DNA of 64,000 nucleotides from Bacillus sp. A301a_S52 (GTDB lineage Bacteria > Bacillota > Bacilli > Bacillales > Salisediminibacteriaceae), in assembly GCA_024701455.1 (NCBI GenBank), contig JABXYP010000001.1, positions 1,926,001 through 1,990,000 on the forward strand, given 5' to 3'. Position numbers and translations under genes: made by a program. Positions 53,556 through 63,322 of this stretch are shown one piece after another. The notes under the pieces are model-generated. The model was not told where the DNA came from and searched no databases. It saw only the letters and a program-made list of their open reading frames with translations. Positions within the stretch are counted from its first letter, which is position 1. Each line of letters opens with the position of its first letter.

Positions 53556-54170
53556 ATGAAAGAATCTATGAAAAAATCATTAAATTGGAGCATGATCATA
53601 GCCGTTATCACGTTTGTGCTGGCGGCTATTTTTTCCATTGTCTCGACGATAATACTAAGTGGTGTGACGTGGGGCATAGGGATGCTCATCGTGTTTTTGA
53701 TTGTCCTTTTAGGGGTTATTTCAGATACGATTGGGGTAGCTGCCACAGCCGCTGCTGAGAAACCATTTCATGCTATGGCTGCAGAGAAGGTCCCAGGGGC
53801 GAAACAATCTGTTCTTATCACGAGAAATGCCGATAGATTTTCAAACTTCACGAATGATGTGATTGGAGATATCGCAGGGATAATAAGTGGAACAGCCTCT
53901 ACTTATGTCGTCATTCAGCTGGCCTTGCAAATGGGTCATGCGGAAGGATCTATTCTGCAGTTTCTCATTTCTATTTTATTCACAAGTGTAGTAGCGGCGC
54001 TTACTGTCGGAGGAAAGTCAGTAGGAAAAACACTGGCGATACAGTACTCCACAGAGATCATCTATCAAGTGGGTAGATTATTTTACTTTTTAGAGGTAAA
54101 ATTGAAACTAACAATTTTTAAAGGAAAGAAACGCAAACGAAATAGTAAGAAGAACAATAAAAGAAAGTGA
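53556..54170 (+). CDS. oapA: OLE-associated membrane protein OapA
   Basis: A 204-residue protein with four to five membrane segments and a strongly basic C-terminal tail (KGKKRKRNSKKNNKRK) suited to RNA binding. The DVIGD sequence (residues 101-105) gives the DxxxD motif whose Asp residues are functionally important in B. halodurans OapA. Members resemble the DUF21 part of magnesium-related transporters. It starts 27 bases after the OLE RNA and precedes dxs by 9 bases, the published OLE locus layout. The ribosome site is weak; an ATG four codons on is an alternative. Confidence 0.92.
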   Translation: MKESMKKSLNWSMIIAVITFVLAAIFSIVSTIILSGVTWGIGMLIVFLIVLLGVISDTIGVAATAAAEKPFHAMAAEKVPGAKQSVLITRNADRFSNFTNDVIGDIAGIISGTASTYVVIQLALQMGHAEGSILQFLISILFTSVVAALTVGGKSVGKTLAIQYSTEIIYQVGRLFYFLEVKLKLTIFKGKKRKRNSKKNNKRK

Positions 54171-54179
54171 GGGTTTTTC

Positions 54180-56069
54180 TTGGATTTGCTCAGTATAAAG
54201 GATCCAGTGTTTTTAAAAAAATCCAGCAATAAAGAGCTAGAAGAACTTGCTCAAGAAATTCGAGAATTTCTAATTAGTAAACTGTCTGTGACAGGTGGCC
54301 ATCTTGGGCCTAATCTCGGTGTTGTTGAACTTACTCTTGTTCTTCACCAACTATTTAGCAGCCCAAAGGATAAATTTCTTTGGGATGTAGGCCATCAAGC
54401 ATATGTACACAAAATATTGACAGGGCGAGCGGACCAGTTTGATAAGCTTAGGCAATATCAAGGCTTATGTGGCTTTCCTAAGAGGTCAGAGAGCGAACAT
54501 GATGTTTGGGAGACAGGGCACAGCTCTACCTCATTATCGGCAGCTATGGGGATGGCGTTAGCAAGAGATTTAAAAGAGACAGATGAGACAATAATACCAA
54601 TTATAGGGGATGGCGCTTTAACTGGGGGTATGGCCTTGGAAGCGCTTAACCACATTGGACATGAGCAAACAGATATGATCGTTATCTTAAATGATAATGA
54701 AATGTCTATCGCTCCGAATGTTGGCGCAATTAATACGATGTTAGGTAGAATGAGGACGGCAGGTAAATATCAACGTGCAAAAGATGACCTTGAAATGCTC
54801 ATTAAAAAAATCCCTGCATTTGGTGGTCGTCTTGCTGCTACGGCAGAACGTGTTAAAGATAGTCTTAAGTATTTACTCGTTTCTGGCATGTTTTTCGAAG
54901 AATTAGGATTTACGTATTTAGGACCTGTGGACGGGCATGATCTTGAAGATTTAAAAAATAACATGACGTATGCAAGAAAAACAAAAGGACCTGTTCTTGT
55001 ACATGTTATTACAAAGAAAGGGAAAGGTTATGCCCCAGCTGAAAATGATGCTAAAGGGACTTGGCATGGTCTAGGACCTTACAAAATTGAATCTGGTGAA
55101 GTGGTAACAAAACCTGGTCCCCCTAGTTACAGCGGTGTATTTGCTAATACACTAAAACGTTTAGCAAGAGATGATGATAGGATTGTGGCCATTACAGCGG
55201 CAATGCCAGGGGGGACGAAGCTAGATTCTTTTGGAGCTGAGTTTCCTAATAGAATGTTTGATGTAGGTATAGCTGAACAGCATGCGACTACGATGGCAGC
55301 AGGTCTTGCAACACAAGGAATGAAGCCTGTCTTTGCTGTTTACTCAACATTTTTACAGCGCGCTTATGATCAACTTGTTCATGACGTATGCCGACAGAAT
55401 TTAAATGTTTTCTTTGCTATCGATAGGGCAGGGCTTGTAGGAGCAGATGGAGAAACACACCAAGGTGTCTTTGATATTTCTTATCTTCGTCACCTTCCGA
55501 ATATGACAATTCTTAATCCGAAAGATGAAAATGAATTACAGCACATGATCTATACAGCGACGAAACATGAGGGTGGCCCAATTGCTGTCAGGTATCCTCG
55601 TGGAACCGGCTCCGGTTTAAAAATGGATAGTGAGTTAAAAGAAATTCCATTAGGGCAATGGGAAGTTCTTCGTGAAGGATCAGACCTCTCCATCCTTACA
55701 TTTGGTACGATGATTCCTGTTGCTTTGGAAGCAGCAGAACGATTATCTAGTCAAGGGATTCATGTAGAAGTCGTTAATGCTCGTTCAATTAAGCCTTTAG
55801 ACGATGGACTGTTGAACAAATTGATCAAAGAAGAAAAACCAATTATGACGATCGAAGAAGCGGCGCTTTTAGGCGGGTTCGGTAGTGCTGTATTAGAATA
55901 TCTTAATGAAAATAATGCTCAATCAATTATTATGGAGCGATTGGGAATTCCAGACCGATATATTGAGCATGGTAGCGTACCAAAATTATTAGAGGAGATT
56001 GGTTTAACCTCAGAAAATGTGGTGGCTCGTATTCAACAAATGCTCCCAAAGAAACGTAAGCGGGCCTGA
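54180..56069 (+). CDS. dxs: 1-deoxy-D-xylulose-5-phosphate synthase
   Basis: A 629-residue thiamine-diphosphate enzyme for the first step of the MEP isoprenoid pathway. [17 protein letters not shown], the [19 protein letters not shown] motif with [13 protein letters not shown], and the transketolase-like [16 protein letters not shown] and [12 protein letters not shown] are visible. The TTG start gives [12 protein letters not shown], close to the B. subtilis N-terminus. It lies 9 bases after oapA. Confidence 0.96.
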   Translation: MDLLSIKDPVFLKKSSNKELEELAQEIREFLISKLSVTGGHLGPNLGVVELTLVLHQLFSSPKDKFLWDVGHQAYVHKILTGRADQFDKLRQYQGLCGFPKRSESEHDVWETGHSSTSLSAAMGMALARDLKETDETIIPIIGDGALTGGMALEALNHIGHEQTDMIVILNDNEMSIAPNVGAINTMLGRMRTAGKYQRAKDDLEMLIKKIPAFGGRLAATAERVKDSLKYLLVSGMFFEELGFTYLGPVDGHDLEDLKNNMTYARKTKGPVLVHVITKKGKGYAPAENDAKGTWHGLGPYKIESGEVVTKPGPPSYSGVFANTLKRLARDDDRIVAITAAMPGGTKLDSFGAEFPNRMFDVGIAEQHATTMAAGLATQGMKPVFAVYSTFLQRAYDQLVHDVCRQNLNVFFAIDRAGLVGADGETHQGVFDISYLRHLPNMTILNPKDENELQHMIYTATKHEGGPIAVRYPRGTGSGLKMDSELKEIPLGQWEVLREGSDLSILTFGTMIPVALEAAERLSSQGIHVEVVNARSIKPLDDGLLNKLIKEEKPIMTIEEAALLGGFGSAVLEYLNENNAQSIIMERLGIPDRYIEHGSVPKLLEEIGLTSENVVARIQQMLPKKRKRA

Positions 56070-56073
56070 ATGT

Positions 56074-56877
56074 ATGAAAAAAGAACGGATTGACGTATTA
56101 TTAGTTGAAAAAGGACTCGTAGAAACGAGAGAGAAAGCCAAACGTACCATTATGGCAGGTTTAGTGCTTGCAGACGGTGAAAGAGTAGACAAGCCTGGTA
56201 CAAAAGTATCCATAGAGGTGGCGTTATCTGTTAAAGGGCAAGCCATTCCTTATGTAAGTCGCGGAGGATTAAAGCTAGAAAAAGCAATAGAGGCTTTTCA
56301 ATTACGTTTATCAAATAAAATTATGCTAGATATTGGTGCTTCAACAGGTGGTTTTACTGATTGTGCTCTTCAAGCAGGCGTAAAAAAAGTGTATGCTTTA
56401 GACGTTGGCTATAACCAGTTGGCTTGGAAAATTCGTCAAGATGACAGAGTGATTGTGATGGAGCGGACGAACTTTAGATACGCGACGATTGATGATTTTA
56501 AAGAAGGACAACCTAACTTTGCAACCATTGATGTCTCGTTTATTTCCTTGAAACTCATACTCCCACCCTTAAAGAATATTTTAACAAGTGACGGTGAAGT
56601 AGTAGCCTTAATTAAGCCTCAATTTGAAGCAGGAAGAGATGAAGTAGGGAAAAAGGGAATCGTGAGGGATGCAAAGATTCATGCAAAAGTAATTGAAGAT
56701 ATTATACGTTTTTGCGAGAGCTTATCCTTTTGTGTAACGGGCTTAACCTTTTCTCCTATTCGAGGAGGCGAAGGGAATATAGAATTTCTTGTTTACTTAA
56801 AAAATACACAAGCCATCCTATCACCTTTACAAACAAGTGAGATACATCAAGTAGTGACAGAAGCCCACAATCAATAG
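56074..56877 (+). CDS. yqxC: TlyA-family rRNA methyltransferase (YqxC)
   Basis: A 267-residue protein: S4 RNA-binding domain (residues 3-62, RIDVLLVEKGLVETREKAKR) and FtsJ-like methyltransferase with LDIGASTGGFTDCALQAG (about 89-106) and the catalytic KPQFEAGRDEVGKKGIV segment. Relatives 2'-O-methylate 16S and 23S rRNA. The ATG at 56074 is 4 bases past the dxs stop; longer frames overlap dxs and are unlikely. Followed by a strong terminator. Confidence 0.92.
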   Translation: MKKERIDVLLVEKGLVETREKAKRTIMAGLVLADGERVDKPGTKVSIEVALSVKGQAIPYVSRGGLKLEKAIEAFQLRLSNKIMLDIGASTGGFTDCALQAGVKKVYALDVGYNQLAWKIRQDDRVIVMERTNFRYATIDDFKEGQPNFATIDVSFISLKLILPPLKNILTSDGEVVALIKPQFEAGRDEVGKKGIVRDAKIHAKVIEDIIRFCESLSFCVTGLTFSPIRGGEGNIEFLVYLKNTQAILSPLQTSEIHQVVTEAHNQ

Positions 56878-56885
56878 TGTTAACC

Positions 56886-56918
56886 AAAAGAGACAGATGA
56901 TATCATCTGTCTCTTTTT
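56886..56918 (+). terminator. intrinsic terminator after yqxC
   Basis: AAAAGAGACAGATGA pairs perfectly with TCATCTGTCTCTTTT (15 bp), followed by T. Confidence 0.92.
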
Positions 56919-57005
56919 CGTCTAATTTTACTTTATTCATGAATTGTATAAATATAAATATTCGTTTATAATGACAGGAGAATCTAATTACTGGAGGAGC
57001 ATGTA

Positions 57006-57455
57006 ATGAATAAAGGACAGCGACATATAAAAATTAGAGATATCATTGCGAATCAAGATGTGGAAACACAGGATGATCTCGTAGATCAGTTAAGGTCAGC
57101 TGGTTTTAATGTGACACAAGCGACGGTAAGTAGGGATATTAAAGAGCTTCACCTTGTTAAAATTCCTATGATGGACGGTAGATATAAATATAGCCTTCCT
57201 TCAGACCAGCGCTTTAACCCGTTACAGAAGTTAAAAAGAGCGCTAATGGATAGCTTTGTCTCAATAGACCATACAAATAATTTAATCGTGATGAAAACAT
57301 TACCAGGTAATGCTAATGCTGTAGGAGCGCTAATAGATAATTTAGATTGGCCGGAAATAATGGGTAATATAAGTGGAGATGACACTATTTTAATTATATG
57401 CCGCCAAAATGCGGATACAGCACCGCTCTCTGAAAAATTCCTTAATATGCTATAA
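57006..57455 (+). CDS. ahrC: arginine repressor AhrC (ArgR)
   Basis: A 149-residue arginine-dependent regulator. The winged helix [18 protein letters not shown] ... [18 protein letters not shown] is followed by the hexamerisation/arginine domain with [20 protein letters not shown] and [19 protein letters not shown] precedes the ATG. AT-rich sequence upstream (about 56938-56972) could hold an ARG box, but no clear consensus is seen. Confidence 0.95.
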   Translation: MNKGQRHIKIRDIIANQDVETQDDLVDQLRSAGFNVTQATVSRDIKELHLVKIPMMDGRYKYSLPSDQRFNPLQKLKRALMDSFVSIDHTNNLIVMKTLPGNANAVGALIDNLDWPEIMGNISGDDTILIICRQNADTAPLSEKFLNML

Positions 57456-57497
57456 TTTTTCCGGTTGAGCAAACCTAGTTGAAAAGGTGGAGTAAAG

Positions 57498-59228
57498 ATG
57501 CTGATGGAATTATCGATTCGCAACTTTGCAATTATAGACGAGATATCCATATCTTTTGAAGAAGGCTTAACAGTATTGACGGGGGAAACAGGTGCGGGCA
57601 AGTCGATTATTATCGACGCAATAGGCCTTCTTATTGGAGGGCGTGGTTCTGTTGACTTCGTTAGGCATGGAAGTAAACGAGCTGAAATAGAAGGCATGTT
57701 TTCAGTAGAATCGTCGGTTTCAAAGGAGTTAGCTGCATTACTAGAAGATATGGGGATCGCCTCTAACGAAGAGCCAACGATTGTCTTAAGAAGAGAAATG
57801 ACAACACAAGGTAAAAGTATTTGCAGGATAAATGGGAAGCTAACGACATTGGCTCTTCTTCGAGAGGTGGGGCAACTACTTGTTGATATACATGGCCAAC
57901 ATGAGCATCAACAATTACTACAAGCAGACAAACACTTAACGTTTCTCGACAGATATGCGGGGACCTCCATAGAAAAGACAAAGCATGAATTTGAAAAGCT
58001 TTATGAACAATTTATTAAAAAACGCGACCAACTTCTTCAGCTTTCAGAGAACGAACAGCAAATGGCCCAGCGGTTAGATTTAATTCAATATCAATTTAAG
58101 GAAATAGAAACTGCTAAATTAGAGCTGGATGAGGATAAAGAACTTGATGATGAAAGACAAAAATTAAATAACAGTGAGGGGCTCTATAAAACTGTTCATG
58201 GGAGCTACGAATCGCTTTACGGTGAAGGTAAAGGCCTTGAGTGGGTAATGGCGGCTATGAATCAAATAGAAGAAGCAGCAAGTATGGATCCGCACTTACA
58301 TACGGTGAAGGAGACGATTACTAATTGTTATTATTTACTGGAGGAAGCATCATTTTCCTTGAGGGACTATTATGAGGGCATTGCGTTTGATCCTGAGCGA
58401 TTAAACACAATTGAAGCCCGACTGAGTGAAATTAGTCAATTAAAACGAAAATATGGTGACACAGTAAACGATATATTAGAATACGCTTCAGCAATTGAAG
58501 AAGAGATGGATACACTCACAAACAGAGAACAAAGACTCGCGCAATGGGAGGGAGAACTAATCTCTCTTGTTAAAGATTTGACTGTTGAAGCAGAACATTT
58601 ATCACAATTACGGCAAAAGCATGCAGTCAAACTAAAAAAAGCAATTCAGCAACAGCTAAAAGAGCTCTACATGAAAGATACTGTGTTTGATGTAGCATTT
58701 AATAAAGTATCAGCGAGTAATGTCACCATTCAGCAGCTATTAAAGTCCAGTCCGTTTAACAAAACAGGGATAGATCAGGTGTCGTTTATGGTTGCAACTA
58801 ACCAAGGAGAACCGCTAAAACCTCTTGCAAAAGTAGCTTCTGGTGGGGAGATTTCCCGAATGATTTTAGCACTAAAAGCGATTCTTGCTAAGCATGAAGG
58901 GGTGACGTCAATTATTTTTGATGAAGTAGACACTGGTGTGAGTGGGCGAGTAGCTCAGGCGATAGCAGAAAAAATTTATCGTGTATCAATCGGCTCACAA
59001 GTATTATGTATTACTCATTTACCCCAAGTAGCAGCGATGGCAGACACGCACTTATTTATTGAAAAAAAACAACAAAGTGGAAGGACACAAACGGTTGTTC
59101 GTCCATTGAACGAAACAGAACAAACTGAAGAAATAAGTCGTATGATATCTGGTGTTGAAATCACTGATTTAACAAGACAACATGCGCGAGAATTAATTAT
59201 TCAAGCAAAAGAAACTAAAATAATATAG
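57498..59228 (+). CDS. recN: DNA repair protein RecN
   Basis: A 576-residue SMC-like ATPase. Walker A GETGAGKSI (about 31-39), two long coiled-coil arms around residues 155-370, the signature KVASGGEISRMILALK, and Walker B IIFDEVDTGVSG with the ITHLPQVAAMAD His loop. AAAGGTGGAG precedes the ATG. It follows ahrC by 42 bases, as in B. subtilis. Confidence 0.95.
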   Translation: MLMELSIRNFAIIDEISISFEEGLTVLTGETGAGKSIIIDAIGLLIGGRGSVDFVRHGSKRAEIEGMFSVESSVSKELAALLEDMGIASNEEPTIVLRREMTTQGKSICRINGKLTTLALLREVGQLLVDIHGQHEHQQLLQADKHLTFLDRYAGTSIEKTKHEFEKLYEQFIKKRDQLLQLSENEQQMAQRLDLIQYQFKEIETAKLELDEDKELDDERQKLNNSEGLYKTVHGSYESLYGEGKGLEWVMAAMNQIEEAASMDPHLHTVKETITNCYYLLEEASFSLRDYYEGIAFDPERLNTIEARLSEISQLKRKYGDTVNDILEYASAIEEEMDTLTNREQRLAQWEGELISLVKDLTVEAEHLSQLRQKHAVKLKKAIQQQLKELYMKDTVFDVAFNKVSASNVTIQQLLKSSPFNKTGIDQVSFMVATNQGEPLKPLAKVASGGEISRMILALKAILAKHEGVTSIIFDEVDTGVSGRVAQAIAEKIYRVSIGSQVLCITHLPQVAAMADTHLFIEKKQQSGRTQTVVRPLNETEQTEEISRMISGVEITDLTRQHARELIIQAKETKII

Positions 59229-59250
59229 GTATATATTAACGTTAAACGTA

Positions 59251-59281
59251 AAAAAACTAACCAATAAAGGTTAGTTTTTTT
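59251..59281 (+). terminator. intrinsic terminator after recN
   Basis: AAAAAACTAACC pairs with GGTTAGTTTTTT (12 bp) over a 6-base loop; the T-run ends the unit. Confidence 0.92.
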
Positions 59282-59374
59282 GTGTGCCACTAGTTATAAA
59301 TGTTCTGTTAAAAGGCAAAATTAGTACTACAGCCATGGTGGAGGTGAAGGCTAGAGACGAGGAGAGTGAAAAGG

Positions 59375-60643
59375 TTGAATTTACGGATCCGAAAGATAAC
59401 GGGAATACTTCTCCTTGTTATTCTGTTCTCTGCGGCATTTTATCCACCTGTTCAAAAGTATCTCCACATCCCACATAATGTGGAAATATTCGAAGGACAG
59501 ATATTGGATTTTCCAGAATTCACTACTGTGTTTACGCACGATAAATCCGCTGTCACTGTGAATAACAACAAACAGGGAGTCGCAGGAAAGGCACCCTCAA
59601 AAAGCGATGTTAGTTTACAGGCGATGGGACTTCCTATAAAGTCTACTGAAGTGACTGTTTATCCGGAATTGAAAGTTATCCCAGGTGGCCAGTCAATTGG
59701 AGTTAGAGTTCATACAGACGGCGTGCTCGTAGTAGGATATCATCTTATGGAAACAGATGCAGGAAAAGTATCACCGGGAGAATCATCAGATATACGAGTT
59801 GGTGACAGTATTATCAAAATGAATGGGAAATCGGTTAAAGAGATGAGCGATGTACAACCTGTCGTTCAAGAGGCAGGTAAAAATGGTAAAGCTATTAAAT
59901 TTGAAATTAAACGAAATGGGCGAAAGATGGAGAAGGAATTAACACCAGTGAAAGGAAAAGGTGATCAAAGGTATCATCTTGGATTATATATTAGAGATTC
60001 TGCTGCTGGGGTAGGAACATTAACTTTTTATGAACCAGAGTCAAAAAAATATGGGGCATTGGGACATGTCATTTCCGATATGGAAACGAAAGAACCTATA
60101 GAAATTGATAAGGGAGAAATTATTAGGTCAAATGTCACATCAATCGAAAAAGGCCTGACTGGGGAACCTGGTGAAAAATTAGCACGCTTTTCCAACGATA
60201 AAAAAGTATTAGGTGACATTACAAAGAATACTCAATTTGGCATATTTGGAACATTGAAGGATGAATTGGAAGAAAGTGAAGAAATAGAATCTTTAGAAAT
60301 TGGCCTCTCACAGCAAGTTAAGGAAGGACCCGCTGAAATACTCACTGTTGTCGAAGGGGATGAGGTAAAACGTTTTAATATTGAAATTATAAGCAGTACG
60401 CCGCAAGAATCACCAGCAACAAAGGGGATGGTGATTAAAGTTACTGATAAGGAATTACTTGATAAAACAGGCGGGATTGTACAAGGAATGAGTGGTAGCC
60501 CTATTATACAAAATGATAAAATTATTGGTGCAGTCACCCATGTATTTGTAAATGATCCCTCTTCAGGATATGGGTGTCATATTGAGTGGATGTTAAATGA
60601 TGCAGGAATTGACTTAAATGATGAAAAGGAAAAAGCAAGCTAA
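59375..60643 (+). CDS. spoIVB: SpoIVB serine peptidase
   Basis: A 422-residue forespore-secreted protease that triggers pro-sigma-K processing by cleaving SpoIVFA. An N-terminal anchor (about 8-25), a PDZ domain (about 100-185, with [18 protein letters not shown]) and a SpoIVB peptidase domain follow. Catalytic His is in KYGALGH (near 231) and Ser in [13 protein letters not shown] (near 375). The TTG at 59375 matches the B. subtilis N-terminus (NxRIRKxxG) and has GAGGAG 10 bases upstream; the GTG at 59366 is too close to that site. A sigma-G promoter is expected upstream but none is convincing. Confidence 0.93.
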   Translation: MNLRIRKITGILLLVILFSAAFYPPVQKYLHIPHNVEIFEGQILDFPEFTTVFTHDKSAVTVNNNKQGVAGKAPSKSDVSLQAMGLPIKSTEVTVYPELKVIPGGQSIGVRVHTDGVLVVGYHLMETDAGKVSPGESSDIRVGDSIIKMNGKSVKEMSDVQPVVQEAGKNGKAIKFEIKRNGRKMEKELTPVKGKGDQRYHLGLYIRDSAAGVGTLTFYEPESKKYGALGHVISDMETKEPIEIDKGEIIRSNVTSIEKGLTGEPGEKLARFSNDKKVLGDITKNTQFGIFGTLKDELEESEEIESLEIGLSQQVKEGPAEILTVVEGDEVKRFNIEIISSTPQESPATKGMVIKVTDKELLDKTGGIVQGMSGSPIIQNDKIIGAVTHVFVNDPSSGYGCHIEWMLNDAGIDLNDEKEKAS

Positions 60644-60658
60644 CTAAATAATATGAGT

Positions 60659-60693
60659 AAAACAAGCACACCAACCTCGGGGTGCTTGTTTTG
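60659..60693 (+). terminator. intrinsic terminator after spoIVB
   Basis: AAAACAAGCAC pairs with GTGCTTGTTTT across a GC-rich loop (one mismatch in the upper stem), followed by T/G residues. Confidence 0.8.
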
Positions 60694-60746
60694 TTGTGCG
60701 GAAAGATGAATTAGGAATGAAGAGCAGGATTTTTATGGGCTGGATA

Positions 60747-60755
60747 TGCTATACT
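60747..60755 (+). promoter_or_regulatory. vegetative (sigma-A) promoter candidate of spo0A
   Basis: TGCTATACT is an extended -10 element about 200 bases upstream of spo0A, the position of the vegetative promoter in B. subtilis. A 0A box lies 15 bases downstream of it. Confidence 0.5.
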
Positions 60756-60769
60756 ATCTATAAAGATTA

Positions 60770-60776
60770 TTCGACA
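60770..60776 (-). promoter_or_regulatory. 0A box between the spo0A promoters
   Basis: TTCGACA is a perfect 0A box (TGTCGAA) on the minus strand, directly downstream of the vegetative promoter candidate, fitting repression of that promoter by Spo0A~P. A one-mismatch box (TGGTCGAA) is at 60810-60817. Confidence 0.7.
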
Positions 60777-60881
60777 AACGCTAAATAATAGCACATTATA
60801 AATCGAAAGTGGTCGAATTCATGAGTATTTTTGATTAAATGAGAGGAAATTAAAGATTATTTAGAAAAAAATAAAAAATTA

Positions 60882-60908
60882 AAAGGATTTGAATAGTGGT
60901 TGTCGAAT
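60882..60908 (+). promoter_or_regulatory. sigma-H promoter of spo0A with overlapping 0A box
   Basis: AAAGGATTT (60882-60890), 11 bases, GTCGAAT (60902-60908) matches the sigma-H consensus RNAGGAWWW / RNNGAAT. A perfect 0A box (TGTCGAA, 60901-60907) overlaps the -10 region. It lies about 45 bases before the GTG start. Confidence 0.78.
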
Positions 60909-60952
60909 ATGAAGACTAAGACAGTACAAAAATTATTTGGGGAGGCAATAGT

Positions 60953-61747
60953 GTGGAAAAAGTAAAAGTGTGTGTAGCAGATGACAACCGTGAATTGGTG
61001 AATCTTTTAGAGGATTATATTCTATCACAAGATGACATGGATGTGGTTGGAAAAGCATATAACGGTCAGGAATGTTTAAATGTTGTTGAAGAAGTGCAGC
61101 CTGATGTACTTATTCTTGATATTATAATGCCTCATTTAGATGGGCTTGCTGTTCTAGAGAAATTGAACGAATTAAACCTTGAAAAGCGTCCAAGTATCAT
61201 TATGTTAACGGCCTTTGGACAGGAAGATGTCACTAAAAAAGCGGTCGATCTTGGAGCAGCTTATTATGTTTTAAAGCCATTTGATATGGACACCTTAATG
61301 AATAAGATTCGAGATGTCTCTGGTCAAAACAATAACACATATAGTCAAAGACCAACAACTTCAGCAGCAGAATTGCGACGTGAGAACAAGCCGATGAATT
61401 TAGATGCGAGTATAACAAGTATTATTCATGAAATCGGTGTACCAGCTCATATTAAAGGCTATATGTATTTAAGAGAAGCGATCACTATGGTGTACAATGA
61501 TATTGAATTACTCGGTTCCATTACAAAAGTTCTTTATCCAGACATAGCTAAGAAGTTCAATACGACGGCAAGTCGTGTCGAGCGTGCGATTCGTCATGCC
61601 ATCGAAGTAGCATGGAGCCGTGGAAACATTGAATCCATTTCTAAAATGTTCGGCTATACAGTAAACGTTTCAAAAGCAAAACCAACAAATTCCGAATTTA
61701 TTGCCATGGTTGCGGATAAATTACGTATCGAACACAAGGTTAGTTAA
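60953..61747 (+). CDS. spo0A: sporulation master regulator Spo0A
   Basis: A 264-residue response regulator. Receiver residues are Asp10, Asp11 and phospho-acceptor Asp56 ([12 protein letters not shown]), Thr/Ala in MLTAFGQED and Lys in YYVLKPFD. The C-terminal DNA-binding domain (about 150-264) has [20 protein letters not shown] and [20 protein letters not shown]. The GTG start follows GGGGAGG. Promoter architecture upstream repeats that of B. subtilis (vegetative plus sigma-H promoter with 0A boxes). Confidence 0.97.
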   Translation: MEKVKVCVADDNRELVNLLEDYILSQDDMDVVGKAYNGQECLNVVEEVQPDVLILDIIMPHLDGLAVLEKLNELNLEKRPSIIMLTAFGQEDVTKKAVDLGAAYYVLKPFDMDTLMNKIRDVSGQNNNTYSQRPTTSAAELRRENKPMNLDASITSIIHEIGVPAHIKGYMYLREAITMVYNDIELLGSITKVLYPDIAKKFNTTASRVERAIRHAIEVAWSRGNIESISKMFGYTVNVSKAKPTNSEFIAMVADKLRIEHKVS

Positions 61748-61761
61748 ATTGGGGTGATTTT

Positions 61762-61821
61762 ATGTCGGGTAATATAAATGCTCGTGAAATTTGCCGACAA
61801 ATACCTTTTGAAGTGCGATAA
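61762..61821 (+). other. possible 19-codon leader-type ORF after spo0A
   Basis: ATG at 61762 with GGGGTGA just upstream opens a 19-residue frame (MSGNINAREICRQIPFEVR) that ends before the spo0A terminator, 15 bases after the spo0A stop. It could be a true microprotein or a remnant. Nothing recognised. Confidence 0.25.
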
Positions 61822-61833
61822 ATCTTACGAAGT

Positions 61834-61875
61834 AACCCCTAATTGTTGGTCATGTCCAATAATTAGGGGGTTTTT
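61834..61875 (+). terminator. intrinsic terminator after spo0A
   Basis: AACCCCTAATT-TTGG pairs with CCAA-AATTAGGGG-TT; a five-T run follows. Confidence 0.9.
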
Positions 61876-62344
61876 ATAAGTGAAATCGATTTAATGAGAG
61901 TAAAGCATTATCTTGGAAGATATTAGCGAGCTATGTATACCTTACGTTTATGTTTATCGTCTATTTACAGGTTGAACATGGAGTGACAAACGCTGGTAAA
62001 GTATATTCGAGAGTATATAAAATACTTAGAATATACCATAGTTAGCAGAAGAAGAGAATGCCCGGTTAAAGTCGGATTTGATTACCACATGACCTAAACC
62101 ATTAAATCCAATAAGGAGTCTTATCAATAATCGAGTCTTTAGCGAAAGTAAATAAGCGGAAATTTTTCGGTTAGACACAGGAAAGAGCTCATTTTTGGGA
62201 GTACAGGGGGAATTTTTCCTTTTGTGCAAATCAAAACGACCCATTTCTAAGGTTTTCCATGTTGTTACCGGAATTTCTTCGTCTATTATCTAATCAGCTT
62301 TTTAAAACCTGATCCTCAATTGATAAGAATCGATTCTAACGATC
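61876..62344. other. gene-free region past spo0A
   Basis: No credible gene. Around 62155-62220 two short palindromes of the type GGAAATTTTTC / GGAATTTTTCC flank an AAAGAGCTCATTTTTGGG block, resembling GCGGAAATTTTTCCGC repeats common in Bacillaceae intergenic DNA. Synteny with B. subtilis ends at spo0A. Confidence 0.45.
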
Positions 62345-62577
62345 TCAGAGGCGGAATCAGCGTCTTTTTATTGACTGGCTGAGAAAGCGAACTCTACTTA
62401 TGTTTACGGATGATGGTACAATTATTATCGGTTTTAGTGTATCTAAAAAGCATGTGACGATAACTCATGTAGAGGATAATATTGTGAAGGCTTAATATGA
62501 CTACACAAAGAAGTGATTATTACTTGAGAAGAAGAATTAGGGACACGGCAAACTGTTCTACTTTTTGGAGAAAATAA
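62345..62577 (+). pseudogene. decayed YdhG/DUF1801-type gene
   Basis: Fragments in shifting frames match the C-terminal part of YdhG-like (DUF1801) proteins: MFTDDGTIIIGFSVSKKH from 62400, HVEDNIVKA, an in-frame TAA (62493), YDYTKK, a TGA (62514), and in another frame DTANCSTFWRK with a stop at 62575. Compared with the intact family there is an internal loss of about six codons after SKKH. The upstream half is hardly recognisable. Confidence 0.7.
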
Positions 62578-62649
62578 AGTCGATAGCAACTTAATAAACA
62601 ACTCGATTGTTTTCAAACTAAAAAACATAAGGAAGGAAAGGATATATCA

Positions 62650-63000
62650 ATGACTAAACACCAGATTTATACAATGAGTGTCGCAAAAGTCTATCCTCAT
62701 TATGTTACAAAGGCGGAAAAAAAAGGACGAACAAAACAAGAAGTGGATAAAATTATCCGCTGGTTGACAGGGTTTAGCCAGGAAGAGTTAGATGCCCAAC
62801 TGGAAAAACAGACAGACTTTGAGACCTTTTTTGCGGAAGCTCCCCAGCTGAATCCTTCGCGGACTTTGATCAAAGGAGTGATCTGCGGTGTCCGCGTGGA
62901 AGATATCGAAGAACCTACTATGCAGGAAATTCGCTATTTGGATAAACTGATCGATGAGTTAGCAAAAGGAAAAGCGATGGAAAAGATTTTGCGGACATAA
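62650..63000 (+). CDS. DUF2200 family protein
   Basis: A 116-residue soluble protein matching DUF2200 ([54 protein letters not shown]). Function unknown. GAAAGGAAAGGA lies upstream of the ATG. Its 3' half uses more G/C-ending codons (ATCTGCGGTGTCCGCGTG) than its neighbours, hinting at recent transfer, which would fit its place in a non-syntenic region. Confidence 0.8.
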   Translation: MTKHQIYTMSVAKVYPHYVTKAEKKGRTKQEVDKIIRWLTGFSQEELDAQLEKQTDFETFFAEAPQLNPSRTLIKGVICGVRVEDIEEPTMQEIRYLDKLIDELAKGKAMEKILRT

Positions 63001-63322
63001 TTTAAGAAGAGATTTAAGTTGGAAATATAAAAATCGGTCTTTTGTGTTACAGCAACAATAATACTTTATAAACCGGCCTCGATAGTTCAGCAAAAGAAAT
63101 TTCACAAACTACAACTTGGCTTATTCATAATAAATATCTTTTACTTATTTTCTCTTTATTACCACTTGGCGAAATCAAGAGGACAAAAATCTAATTGCTC
63201 TCGTTAAAAGATAAATTGACAATAACTTATACCTCTAAATAAATAGAAGGGGGAAAAGCTAATCGTGAGGAGTTAAAAAAGACTTCCTCAGTAAAAAGAC
63301 AGAGCATGTAAGGGGAGAAAAA
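63001..63322. other. intergenic region upstream of yteA
   Basis: No gene is visible. TTGACA (63216-63221) with TAAATA (63240-63245) 18 bases on may be the yteA promoter, and TGAGGA/TCCTCA form a small hairpin near 63264-63288. Confidence 0.45.

Noticed and set aside
59290..59330. Sigma-G promoter for spoIVB
   Set aside because: GTTATAA and CAAAATTA are the best candidates but each misses key consensus positions; not strong enough to annotate.
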